NCBI GenBank assembly: GCA_964409245.1 | Contig: CAYPCQ010000028.1 | Location: 16,487 to 80,486, forward strand | Origin: CAIMWS01 sp964409245 | GTDB lineage: Bacteria > Verrucomicrobiota > Verrucomicrobiia > Limisphaerales > UBA1319 | Direction of reading: 5' to 3' | DNA: 64,000 bases | Shown: positions 1-9,323 of the stretch, piece after piece | Layout: every line of letters begins with the position of its first letter | How positions within the stretch are numbered: position 1 is the stretch's first letter | Translations under genes and position numbers: made by a program | Notes under the pieces: generated by a model | Databases searched by the model: none | Told to the model about the DNA's origin: nothing | Seen by the model: the letters and a program-made list of their open reading frames with translations, nothing else

Positions 1-1
1 G

Positions 2-3000
2 GCGCGGGCGCTGACCCTGGCGACAACGGTGAGCGTGTCGGACCTGATCCTGATCCACGCGGGGACAACCCTTACGGCGTCCACCCTGAACCTGACCGCC
101 ACGGGGGCCACGGGGATCATCGACCTGGCGGCGGGCCAGGATCTGGGCATCAGCGGGACTTTGCAGGCGAACCTGCTGATCTCGGTGGCCTCGAGCGCGG
201 GCAACCTTTCGGTGTCAGGGTCGCTCGCGGGGACGGCGGGCAGCACGGGCAAGATCCTGCTCTCGGCGGCGGGGACGCTGACGCTGAACTCGGATTTGAG
301 CGCGACGCAGCTGATCAACCTGTTCGCCGGCGGCGATCTGACCCTGGGCAAGGTGCTGCGGGCGGCGGACCGGATCGTTTTGGATGCGGGCGGCCAGGTA
401 ACCCTGGGTTCGGCCTCGGCGGTGGAAGGCGTGGGGGGTGGGTTGGTGGCGCAGGCGGTGGTCAAGGCGGGCACGGGCCTGACCGTGGCGGGGCGGATCC
501 GGACGGTGAACGACCTGGTGCTGGCGACCAAGGCGGGCAACCTGCTGGTGGATGGCGGCCTCGTGCATACCAATGCGAACCTGGAGCTGTCGGCGGCGTT
601 GGGGACGGCTGGCTCGATCAACAGCGGCCGGGTGGAGGCCTACGGGCTGGCGGTGGTGAGCCAGGGTGGGGTTTCGCTGCTGAATATCGCGGTGGCGAAC
701 GTCGCGGCCCAGGTGTCCGCGGCGGGGGATCTGACGCTGGTGGAAGAGGACGACCTCATCCTGACCGCGCTGGCCACGGCCAACGGGAATATCAGCGTGA
801 CGGCCGGCGGCACGATCTACTATCAGACGGTGACGGCCGGGAGCAACCGGAACATCACGCTCAACGCGACAGGCGGCGGGGTGGTGCGCAATGGGAGCCT
901 GCTGACCGCCGCGCTGCTGACCGTGTCGGCCAAAGGTTCGGCAAATCTGAACACGACGGTGGCGCAGCTGTCGGTGACGCTGACCGGGACGGGCAGCCTG
1001 ACGGTGACGGAAGCGGACGGGCTGGTGCTGGCTGGTTTATCGCTGGCGGCGGGTTCGGTGAATCTGGCGGCGGGCGGGGCGGTGAGCGCCACGGGGGCGG
1101 TGACCGTCGCGCAGAACACCGCTGGCTATGGGGTGTCGATCACGGCGGGCGGGAGCCTGGCGCTGGGCCAGGTGACCGTGGGCGCGCTGGCGCCGGTGAC
1201 GCTGGTGGGCGGCGGGGCGGTGAGCGGGACGGTGGCGGGCGGAACCTTGAGCGCGACGGCGGGCGGGGCGCTGACCCTGGCGACGGCGGTGGTGGAGGTG
1301 GTTTTAGCGAGGACGCTGGCGGCGGGAGCCATCTCCCTGACCGAAGCGGACGGGGTGACGCTGACGCGGGTGGAGTCCTACAACGGCAGCGTGACGGTGG
1401 CGGCCGGGGGCGCGGTGACCGCGGGGCAGATTGCCAGCGGGACAGATGGCGAGGCCAACGATATTTCAGTGACTGCGGGCGGAGCCTTGACGGTGGCGGG
1501 GATAGCGGCGGGGCTGAAAGGCGATGTGACGCTGGCCGCGAATGGCGGGGCGTTGACGGCCACGGTGGCGGCGGACCAGCTGACCGCGACGGCAGCCGGG
1601 GGAGCCACGCTGAAAACGACGGTCCACGAGCTGGTCAAGGTGCAGTCAACGGCGGCGGGGGCGGTCACGGTGACCGAGACGGACGAACTGCTGATCACCA
1701 GCGCCCAGACGCTGGCAGGGGCGATCACGGTGAATTCGGGCGGAAGCCTGCGGGTCAGCTCGGCGGTGACGGGCGGGCAGGCGGTGGGGCTGACGGCCAG
1801 CGTGGGCTATGTGCAGGCCACGGTGGACGCCGGGGTGGGCAATGTGGCGCTGACGGCGGCGGGGGGCATCACGGCGGCGGTGACGGGCGGCCTGCTGACC
1901 GTGCGTTCGGCCGGGGTGACGACCTTGAGCACCTCGGTGGCGGCGCTGGATGCGGTGGTGTCGGCCAGGGGCGGATTGACAGTGACTGAGACCACCGGGC
2001 TGACGGTGACGCGGGCGCAGACAGCGGATGGCGCAATTGCGGTCACCAGCGGCGGGGCGCTGGATGCGCAGTGGGTGGAATCGGTGAAGGACGGGGCCTT
2101 GAACGGGATCACGCTGGCGACGACGGCGGGGGATATCACCGTGGGCCGGGTGCTGGCGGGCGAGGTTTCGGGGTCGGTGGCGGTGCAGGCGGCGGGTTCG
2201 ATGGTGGCGGGCGCCAGCGCGGCAATCACCGCGGCTTCGGCCCGGCTGGCCGCCGGGGCGGGCATCGGCGCGGCGGGCGCGGTGGTGCCGCTGACGGTGG
2301 GGACGCTGAGCCAGGTGGCGGCGGCGGGGGCGGCTTATTTGAGCGACAGCCGGACCCTGTTGCTGGGCGCCTTGTCAGCGGGCGGGGCGGTGAGCCTGGC
2401 GGTGACGGGCGACCTGGCGGTGACCGGGATGCTGACGGCGGGTGGCGCGTTGGGGATCACGGCGGGGCTGGTGACGGCGGCGGCGGCGTGGACGGCTACC
2501 GGTGGGGTGACGGTGACGGCCGGTGGCAATCTGACTTTGAACGGCTTGGTGACGGCCGGTGGGGTGGTGGCCCTGGCTTCAACCGGCGGAGTTCAGCTAA
2601 CCGGCGGGGTGGCCGGGGTGGGCACGGTGGCGGTGTCGGCGGCGAAAGGCCTGCTGGCCGGTTCGGTTTCCGTCTCCGGAACCCCGGGGCAGGCCACCTT
2701 GACGTCGGGCGAGGATATGACGGCGGACGGGGCGATCAAAGCCGATGGCCAGGTGAGCCTGGTTTCCGGCGGGGCGCTGACCTTGACCGGCACGAGTTCG
2801 GTGGGGGGCCAGAGCGGGGTGAACGCTGGGGCCATCACCTTGCGGGGGCAGGGGACACTGCTGGCCAGCGGGCCGCTGCGGGCCACGGGAACCCTGGCGG
2901 CAACTGCGGGCCTCAGCGGCCAGGGCGGGATTGTGGGCGGGGCAGGGACCGTGCTGGCGGGGGGGCGGATTGAGCTGACGGCGGGGATCGGCGGCGGGGA

Positions 3001-5779
3001 TGTGGCGCTGACCGGTTCCCCGGTGACGGCTGCCACGGCAGTGGCGATCACGGCGGCGGCGGGTACGGTGAGCCAGTCGGGGGCGGTGATGTCGGCCCCG
3101 GCGGTGGCGGTGAACGCACGCAGCGGGATTGGGTTGCAGCTGGGGAATGGCACGAGCCTGACGGCGGCGGTAACCGGAGTGGGGGCGGTGGCGGTGGAAT
3201 CGACCGGGGCGCTGACCCTGGCGCAGGTGGCGGCGGCCGGGGGTGGCATCAGCGTGACCGCGGCGGGGAACCTGACGGCCACGAACGTGGGTTTCTCCGT
3301 GGCCGGGCTGGCCAGCACCATCACGCTGGCTTCCACGGGCGGGTCGGTGGCGGCGGGCCAGGTGAACGCGGGGCTGGCGGGGGCGCTGGCGCTGACGGCG
3401 GCCGGGGAGATCACCGACCTGGCGGGCCAGTTGGTGGCGGACACCCTGGTGGCGCGGTCAGCCGGCAACATGACTTTGGACACCCGGGTGGCAGTGCTGG
3501 ACGCCCAGGTGAGCGGGGCCGGCCGATTGGTGGTCACGGAAGCGGATGACCTGGCGCTGACCCACGCGGTGACCGCGGGAGGCTCCGTGGCCGTGGCCAC
3601 GGGTGGGATCACCACGGCGGCGGACGTCCAGTCGGGCGGCGGGGCGATCCAGCTGGGGGCGGGCGGGGCCTTGACGCTGGGCCCCATATTGGCCGGGGCG
3701 GGGAATGTGGTGATCACGGCGGGGGGCGACATCCGGCAGCCGGCGGGCAGCGTGGTGGCGAACCAGCTGGCGGTGACGGCGGCGGGCGGGGTGCGGCTGT
3801 GGACCGAGGTGAACATTTTGGCAGTGACGACGACGGCGGAGGGCAGCGTGGAGGTCACGCAGGACAAAGCGGTGACCTTGAGTTCGGTGCGGGTGGGCAA
3901 CGGGTCGTTTGCCCTGACGGCGCCAGGCAACATTGTGGCCACCTCGCTGGTGCTGGGGACGAGCCTGGCTGGCAACAGCGTGACCCTGACGGCCACCGGG
4001 GCACACGGGATCACGGTGGACGCCATTGACGCCCAGGCGCTGGGGGCGGTGACCTTGACGGCGGGCGCCACGGTGGCGACAGCCACGACGACGGGCGGGC
4101 GGATCGCCGCCGGCGTTCTGGCGGTGAGCGCGGGCACGGGCATCGACATCGCCACGGCGGCGGGCACGATCCAGGCGGCGGTGAGTGGCGCCGGGAATCT
4201 CAAGATCGCCGAGCTGGACGCGGTGGAGGTGGTTTCCGCGGTGGCGGGCAACGGGCCGGTGGAGGTCATCGCGGGCGGCACGCTGACGGCGCGGCTGGTG
4301 CAGAGCACGACGGATAGCGTGGCCAACAGCATCCACCTCCAGACCACGGCGGGGGATCTGGTCATCGGCCAGGTGCTGGCGGGCGCGACGGCCGGCCAGG
4401 TGGTGCTGGAATCGGCGGCGGACCTCACGGAGATTACGCCCGGTGGCGCCGGGGTGGCGGTGGTGGCGGCCAAGGGCACGATGCTGGCCGGGCAGGATAT
4501 TCTGGGCATCCGGACCCAGGTGGGCGAGCTGCTGGCCAAATCGCTGACGGACGGGGCGGTGGCGGTGAGCCAGGATGGGCAGCTGACGCTCAATGCGCAA
4601 AGCGCCACGACGCCGATCGAGATCGTCTCGACGGGCAAGATCACGATCAAAGGGACGCTGGAGACCACGGATAACATCCGGCTGGAGGCGCCGGAGATCG
4701 AGGTGCAGGCGGGGGTGGGGCTGAAGGGCAAGGACGTGGTTTTGGCAGCCACCGGCAAGGTGACCATCCTGGGGACCATCCAGGCCACCGGGAAACTGAC
4801 GATCCAAAATGCCGGGTCGGGAACGATCCCGGCCACGGGCGAGATGGCCGGGACGGTTTACCTGAATGGCGCGGTGACGGCCGGCAGTGTGGATATCAGC
4901 GCCGACGAACTTTATATCCAGGCCCAGCTGCTTGACTCCGCGGCGGCGGGGACGATGGACTATACGGCGCGGCGCGACATTTACGTGACCGGCACGGCTT
5001 CGGTGACGGGCGGGGCAGTGATCCACCTGCACGGCGGGCGGGATGTGAATGTGACCGGGAATGTGGGCAGCGCCGGGGTGATCCTGGTGGAGGCAGTGGG
5101 CCGGAACTTGACGGTGAGCCGGGCGCTGACGGCGCCGGGTGGCTTGAGCCTGTGGGCCAGGCAGGGGGTGCTGGCGCTGTCCGGGGCGCTCACTTCGACG
5201 GGGACGGCGGGCACGGTGGATCTGAATGCGGCCTCAATCACGGGGCTGCCGGCGGTGACGGCGCCGGGGGCCATCACAATCACCAGCGGGACGAATGTGG
5301 CGACCACGGCGGCTTTGACGGCCAAGGGAGCCTTGGGGCTGGTGACCGTGAAGGCGCCGAACGTGACGGTGGGCACGCTGATCGAGGCCGGCGACGCCCT
5401 CCGCCTGGAGGCGGTGAACACCGGTGTGGGCACGGGCACGGTGATCACCAACGCCGAGCTGAAGTCCGGCGGCCAGGTGGAACTGGTGGGGGCGACCGTG
5501 GTGATCAACAACCCCATCACCGCGGGGCGGCGGGTGTATATCCAGGCGAGCGTGGTGGCGCGGATCTTCGGGAAGATCACGCAGGGGGTGGCGTCCGGGC
5601 CAATGCCTGTCCTGGGCGGGGTTGGCGGGGTTGGCGGGGTTGGGTTTAGCGCCGGGTCCGGTGGGAGCTTCGCGCAGGGGGTGGCGTGGATGAGCCGCGG
5701 CGGCGGCCCGGCGCTCGATATCGAGGCGGGGACGAGGGATCGCCACAATGTTACTTTGATGTCGCTATCTTCTTCCTGA
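2..5779 (+). CDS. Giant beta-strand-repeat adhesin (FHA/autotransporter passenger-like), 5' truncated by window edge
   Basis: The frame is open from base 2, so the GTG at 29 is not the real start and at least 1,925 residues of a longer protein are present. The sequence is almost wholly Gly, Ala, Thr, Val, Leu and Ser, in repeats that recur roughly every 90-110 residues with a core like 'LTVTEADGL' followed by 'GGAVTA' and 'GNVALTA' strands. This fits a right-handed beta-helix of the filamentous-haemagglutinin or 'beta strand repeat-containing' type. Such proteins are exported and act in surface adhesion or biofilm. No beta-barrel, PEP-CTERM or sorting signal is seen at the C-terminus, which ends in a Gly/Val run and a Ser-rich tail, so the export route is unclear. 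Long antisense frames are shadows caused by GC-rich third positions. Confidence 0.8.
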   Translation, partial: ARALTLATTVSVSDLILIHAGTTLTASTLNLTATGATGIIDLAAGQDLGISGTLQANLLISVASSAGNLSVSGSLAGTAGSTGKILLSAAGTLTLNSDLSATQLINLFAGGDLTLGKVLRAADRIVLDAGGQVTLGSASAVEGVGGGLVAQAVVKAGTGLTVAGRIRTVNDLVLATKAGNLLVDGGLVHTNANLELSAALGTAGSINSGRVEAYGLAVVSQGGVSLLNIAVANVAAQVSAAGDLTLVEEDDLILTALATANGNISVTAGGTIYYQTVTAGSNRNITLNATGGGVVRNGSLLTAALLTVSAKGSANLNTTVAQLSVTLTGTGSLTVTEADGLVLAGLSLAAGSVNLAAGGAVSATGAVTVAQNTAGYGVSITAGGSLALGQVTVGALAPVTLVGGGAVSGTVAGGTLSATAGGALTLATAVVEVVLARTLAAGAISLTEADGVTLTRVESYNGSVTVAAGGAVTAGQIASGTDGEANDISVTAGGALTVAGIAAGLKGDVTLAANGGALTATVAADQLTATAAGGATLKTTVHELVKVQSTAAGAVTVTETDELLITSAQTLAGAITVNSGGSLRVSSAVTGGQAVGLTASVGYVQATVDAGVGNVALTAAGGITAAVTGGLLTVRSAGVTTLSTSVAALDAVVSARGGLTVTETTGLTVTRAQTADGAIAVTSGGALDAQWVESVKDGALNGITLATTAGDITVGRVLAGEVSGSVAVQAAGSMVAGASAAITAASARLAAGAGIGAAGAVVPLTVGTLSQVAAAGAAYLSDSRTLLLGALSAGGAVSLAVTGDLAVTGMLTAGGALGITAGLVTAAAAWTATGGVTVTAGGNLTLNGLVTAGGVVALASTGGVQLTGGVAGVGTVAVSAAKGLLAGSVSVSGTPGQATLTSGEDMTADGAIKADGQVSLVSGGALTLTGTSSVGGQSGVNAGAITLRGQGTLLASGPLRATGTLAATAGLSGQGGIVGGAGTVLAGGRIELTAGIGGGDVALTGSPVTAATAVAITAAAGTVSQSGAVMSAPAVAVNARSGIGLQLGNGTSLTAAVTGVGAVAVESTGALTLAQVAAAGGGISVTAAGNLTATNVGFSVAGLASTITLASTGGSVAAGQVNAGLAGALALTAAGEITDLAGQLVADTLVARSAGNMTLDTRVAVLDAQVSGAGRLVVTEADDLALTHAVTAGGSVAVATGGITTAADVQSGGGAIQLGAGGALTLGPILAGAGNVVITAGGDIRQPAGSVVANQLAVTAAGGVRLWTEVNILAVTTTAEGSVEVTQDKAVTLSSVRVGNGSFALTAPGNIVATSLVLGTSLAGNSVTLTATGAHGITVDAIDAQALGAVTLTAGATVATATTTGGRIAAGVLAVSAGTGIDIATAAGTIQAAVSGAGNLKIAELDAVEVVSAVAGNGPVEVIAGGTLTARLVQSTTDSVANSIHLQTTAGDLVIGQVLAGATAGQVVLESAADLTEITPGGAGVAVVAAKGTMLAGQDILGIRTQVGELLAKSLTDGAVAVSQDGQLTLNAQSATTPIEIVSTGKITIKGTLETTDNIRLEAPEIEVQAGVGLKGKDVVLAATGKVTILGTIQATGKLTIQNAGSGTIPATGEMAGTVYLNGAVTAGSVDISADELYIQAQLLDSAAAGTMDYTARRDIYVTGTASVTGGAVIHLHGGRDVNVTGNVGSAGVILVEAVGRNLTVSRALTAPGGLSLWARQGVLALSGALTSTGTAGTVDLNAASITGLPAVTAPGAITITSGTNVATTAALTAKGALGLVTVKAPNVTVGTLIEAGDALRLEAVNTGVGTGTVITNAELKSGGQVELVGATVVINNPITAGRRVYIQASVVARIFGKITQGVASGPMPVLGGVGGVGGVGFSAGSGGSFAQGVAWMSRGGGPALDIEAGTRDRHNVTLMSLSSS

Positions 5780-6212
5780 CGGTGATCCCGCCACTATCGG
5801 GAGCCTGCCCACCACCGGGAAAGTGGCCTGACAGCGGTGGGCCGGTTTTCGTTGGATGCGCTGAGGGTGAACAGCGGGGCTGCCCAGTTAAGGAGCCGGA
5901 AAAAAATAACCGTAGCAACCTCGCTGGCTCTTTTGACCAAGGACTTCGTTACTCATTCGTGCCTTGCCCCTGGCCAAAATCCCGGCGCGAACTGGCCACC
6001 TTTATTTGTTTCCGACTCCTAAGGCACGCCGATCCTCCCGGTTTCTTTCAGCAGTTGGGTTCTGTTTGCGCAGCCCAAGCAATTCGCGGCTCTGGACATG
6101 CTGTGACGCGATGGGTGCCCGGCCCGTTTCCCAGGACTGGCGCCGGAGGCAGCCCGCAATAACTGCGTTTCTGGTTGAATTCCTGAACTGGCGGACGATA
6201 TTACTCTCCATT
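5780..6212. other. Intergenic spacer, no gene seen
   Basis: About 430 bases separate the adhesin stop from the aldo/keto reductase start. Short open frames run through it but have no convincing start site or protein character. A weak 5-bp stem (tcccg/cggga, near 5793-5809) follows the adhesin but has no T-run, so I do not call a terminator. Confidence 0.4.
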
Positions 6213-7214
6213 ATGAACAGAAACCAGAATTCCCTTTCCCGGCGCGAATTCGTGCAACAAGCCAGCCTGGTGGCCGGCGCGGCAGCCCTGGCTCCCGTCT
6301 TGAATCCCGTATCCGTTTCGGCTGCCACCGGCGGTTTGGCCAAACGCACCTTGGGGCAGACCGGGTTGGAAGTCACCTGCATGACCTTGGGCGCGGCTCC
6401 GTGCGGGATCGCGGAGGACGTCACGGTGGAGGAAGTATCCCAGATCGTCAATGAGGCGATCGATTTGGGGATTAACTTTATCGATACCGCCCCCAAATAC
6501 GGCAAATCCGAAACCGGAATTGGCCGCGCTTTGGGGACGCGGCGCAAGGAAATCCACCTGGCCACCAAGGTCTGGGCCGACACCATCGAGGAGGCGGAAA
6601 AATCGTTCAGCAACTCGCTGAAGACCCTCAAGACCGATTATGTGGATGTGCTGTATTTCCACCACCTGGGGGATCGGGAGGTCAACAAAGCCCGCAACCC
6701 CGATGGTGTTTTCACCTGGTTGCTCAAACAAAAGAGCGCTGGCAAGTGCCGCTTTGCCGGGCTTTCCGGCCACAACCTTTCCGGGCGTTTTCTCCCTTTC
6801 CTCAAGGCTGGGGAGGTGGATGTGATCCTGATCAACCTGAATTACGTGGATCGCTACACCTATGGTTTTGAAAATGAGGTTTTGCCTTACGCGCGCGAGC
6901 GCAACGTGGGGGTGGTGGCCATGAAAGTGTTTGGCGGGCCTGATCCCGCCTCGGGCAGCTGGAACACCCGCAAAGCCAAACCGATGGTGGGGGTGCAGCA
7001 GGTTGAAACCGCCATCCGCTATGCGCTGGGCATTCCCGGAGTGGCCACAGTCAACCTGGGTGTGCATACCGTTGAGCAACTGCGCCAGAACGTTGAGTAT
7101 GTCAAGCAATACCGTCCGCTAACGGTCGAAGAACACGAGCAATTGCGGCAACAGGGACAAAAACTGGCGGTCCAGTGGGGACCCCATTTCGGCCCCGCCA
7201 AGGAAAATAGCTAA
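6213..7214 (+). CDS. Tat-exported aldo/keto reductase family oxidoreductase
   Basis: The 333-residue protein begins with a twin-arginine signal (SRREFVQQ, then an Ala-rich hydrophobic stretch), so it should be exported folded, probably with bound NADP(H). The mature part starts with the family signature 'TLGQTGLEVTCMTLG'. The catalytic tetrad can be placed: Asp91 and Tyr96 in 'IDTAPKYGKSE', Lys119 in 'LATKVW', and His150/151 in 'LYFHH'. The frame extends upstream to 5964, but the ATG at 6213 is chosen because it places the Tat motif at the N-terminus. The substrate is unknown. Tat-exported members are common in Verrucomicrobiota and Planctomycetes and may act on sugars, but that is inference. 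It is followed by nadE after 42 bases. Confidence 0.88.
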   Translation: MNRNQNSLSRREFVQQASLVAGAAALAPVLNPVSVSAATGGLAKRTLGQTGLEVTCMTLGAAPCGIAEDVTVEEVSQIVNEAIDLGINFIDTAPKYGKSETGIGRALGTRRKEIHLATKVWADTIEEAEKSFSNSLKTLKTDYVDVLYFHHLGDREVNKARNPDGVFTWLLKQKSAGKCRFAGLSGHNLSGRFLPFLKAGEVDVILINLNYVDRYTYGFENEVLPYARERNVGVVAMKVFGGPDPASGSWNTRKAKPMVGVQQVETAIRYALGIPGVATVNLGVHTVEQLRQNVEYVKQYRPLTVEEHEQLRQQGQKLAVQWGPHFGPAKENS

Positions 7215-7256
7215 GCCCGGTGGCGCCTGGTTGCCAAGCCATCCGGCTTCGTGCTT

Positions 7257-9269
7257 ATGAAAGCGATCCGTGCCGCGGCTGCCGTTTTGAATCAGACCCC
7301 GCTGGATTGGCGGGGAAACCTGGCGCACATCCTGGGCGCCATCCAGGCGGCGCGCGATAGCCAGGCCAGCCTGGTTTGCCTGCCTGAGCTTTGCCTGACC
7401 GGGTATGGCTGCGAAGATGCCTTTGACTCGGCCAATACCGTGAAGCGCGCCTGGAGCCTTTTGCTGGAATTGGCGCCTGCCACTCGGGGTTTGGTGGCTT
7501 GCGTGGGGTTGCCGGTTTTGCACCAGAATGGAGTCTTCAATTGCTCCTGCCTGCTGGTGGATGGCCAGCTGGCCGGTTTCGTGGCCAAGCGGTTTCTCGC
7601 CGGGGATGGGATTCATTACGAGCCGCGTTGGTTCAAACCGTGGCCGCCCGGCGTGCGGTCCCAGTTGGTGGTGGATGATCAATCCTACCCCATCGGAGAT
7701 TTGTATTTTGACTGTGGGGGCATCCGGATCGGGTTTGAAATCTGCGAGGACGCCTGGGTGGCCAACCGGCCGGGAGCTGCGCTGGCGTTAAAAGGCATTG
7801 ATGTCATCCTGAATCCAAGCGCCAGCCATTTCGCCTTTGGCAAATTGGAAATCCGCAAGCGGTTTGTCCTGGAGGGCTCGCGCGCTTTTGGGGCCAGCTA
7901 CGTTTACGCCAACCTGCTGGGCAATGAGTCCGGCCGGGCCATTTATGATGGCGGGGCTTTGATTGCGACGGGTGGCCGGATGGCCGCGGCCGGGCCGCGT
8001 TTCGGGTATCGGGATTGGTATCTGACCACCGCCGTGGTGGATGTGGAGGCCACGCGCTACAGCCAGGCGCGCACGGCGAGCTTCGCTCCGCGGCTGGAAC
8101 CCGGGGATCCCTGCCTGGTTTCGCTGCCTTTTCAGTGGCCGGCGGCCGCCCTGGAAAACGCCGCTGTGGAAACTGAACCGTGGGAATCCAGCCCCCATCT
8201 GAAAGAGGAAGAGTTTTCACGCGCGGAGGCTTTGGCCTTGTTTGATTATCTGCGCAAAAGCCGTTCCCATGGTTTTGTGGTATCGCTAAGCGGAGGGGCG
8301 GATTCGTCGGCCGTTTGCTGCCTCATATTATTGATGGCGGCCTTTGGCCTGCGGAGCATCGGCCCGGAGGAATTCCAGCGCAAGCTGCGGCACATTGGCG
8401 GCTTGACGGTGAATCAAACCGATCCGCGAGTCCTCCTCCGCCAATTGCTCGTCACGGTTTACCAGGCCACGGAAAACAGCAGTGCGGCCACCCGCTCGGC
8501 TGCCCGGCACATAGCTGATGCCATCGGCGCCCGGCATCTCGAATTCGAGGTCGATGCAATCGTCAGGCAATACACTGAAACCGTGAGCGCCGCCTTGGGC
8601 CTTGAACTCAATTGGCGGCAGCACGATGTTCCGCTGCAGAACATCCAGGCGCGGGTCCGGGCGCCGGGGGCCTGGCTGCTGGCCAACCTGGGCAATTCAC
8701 TGCTCCTGGCCACCAGCAACCGGTCCGAGGCTGCAGTTGGATATGCCACGATGGACGGTGACACCTGCGGCGGCCTGAGCCCGCTGGCGGGCATTGATAA
8801 AGCGTGGCTCCGCCGGTGGCTGGTGTGGCTGGAAAAATCCGGCCCCGAGGGATTGTTTCCCATTCCCGCCCTGAGCGTTATCAACCAGCAAGTTCCCACC
8901 GCTGAGCTGCGGCCGCTGGACCAAAACCAGTCGGATGAGGATGACCTGATGCCTTATCCCTTGCTGGATGCCATTGAACGGGCGGCCATCCGGGACAAGC
9001 GTTCACCGGTTGATGTTTGCCAGCTGATGCAGCACCAATTCCCCCATTTCCCTGCCCGGCAATTGGGCATTTGGGTGGAGCGGTTTTTCCGGCTCTGGTG
9101 CCGCAACCAATGGAAACGGGAGCGCTATGCCCCCTCTTTCCATCTGGACGATGAGAACCTGGACCCGAAAACCTGGTGCCGCTGGCCGATCCTGTCCGGC
9201 GGCTTCGACGCCGAACTCGAGGAATTGCGCGAGTATTTGCGGACGGCCGGCGTGGGGCCTGGTCCGTGA
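7257..9269 (+). CDS. nadE: Glutamine-dependent NAD+ synthetase
   Basis: Two-domain enzyme of about 670 residues, the usual length for the glutamine-hydrolysing form. The N-terminal nitrilase-type glutaminase has its Glu in 'CLPELCLTGYG', its Lys in the 'VAKRFL...YEPRWF' region and the nucleophile Cys163 in 'FEICEDAW'. The C-terminal synthetase carries the PP-loop 'SLSGGADSS' near residue 344. It amidates nicotinate adenine dinucleotide to NAD+ in the cytoplasm, using ammonia channelled from glutamine. A GTG six bases upstream (7251) is an alternative start; neither has a clear Shine-Dalgarno sequence. The next gene on the same strand is an ADP-ribosyl hydrolase, so both neighbours deal with NAD or its derivatives. 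Confidence 0.95.
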   Translation: MKAIRAAAAVLNQTPLDWRGNLAHILGAIQAARDSQASLVCLPELCLTGYGCEDAFDSANTVKRAWSLLLELAPATRGLVACVGLPVLHQNGVFNCSCLLVDGQLAGFVAKRFLAGDGIHYEPRWFKPWPPGVRSQLVVDDQSYPIGDLYFDCGGIRIGFEICEDAWVANRPGAALALKGIDVILNPSASHFAFGKLEIRKRFVLEGSRAFGASYVYANLLGNESGRAIYDGGALIATGGRMAAAGPRFGYRDWYLTTAVVDVEATRYSQARTASFAPRLEPGDPCLVSLPFQWPAAALENAAVETEPWESSPHLKEEEFSRAEALALFDYLRKSRSHGFVVSLSGGADSSAVCCLILLMAAFGLRSIGPEEFQRKLRHIGGLTVNQTDPRVLLRQLLVTVYQATENSSAATRSAARHIADAIGARHLEFEVDAIVRQYTETVSAALGLELNWRQHDVPLQNIQARVRAPGAWLLANLGNSLLLATSNRSEAAVGYATMDGDTCGGLSPLAGIDKAWLRRWLVWLEKSGPEGLFPIPALSVINQQVPTAELRPLDQNQSDEDDLMPYPLLDAIERAAIRDKRSPVDVCQLMQHQFPHFPARQLGIWVERFFRLWCRNQWKRERYAPSFHLDDENLDPKTWCRWPILSGGFDAELEELREYLRTAGVGPGP

Positions 9270-9323
9270 TGGTTTGCCGGATGGTTTTTGCGTAGGAACC
9301 GCCTTTTTATAACTATAAGACCG

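Noticed and set aside
2593..4836. 747-codon open frame on the minus strand, antisense to the adhesin, and several others there
   Set aside because: They arise because GC-rich repeats remove stop codons from all frames; composition is Pro/Ala/Ser/Thr-biased shadow sequence with no start signal, domain or neighbour.
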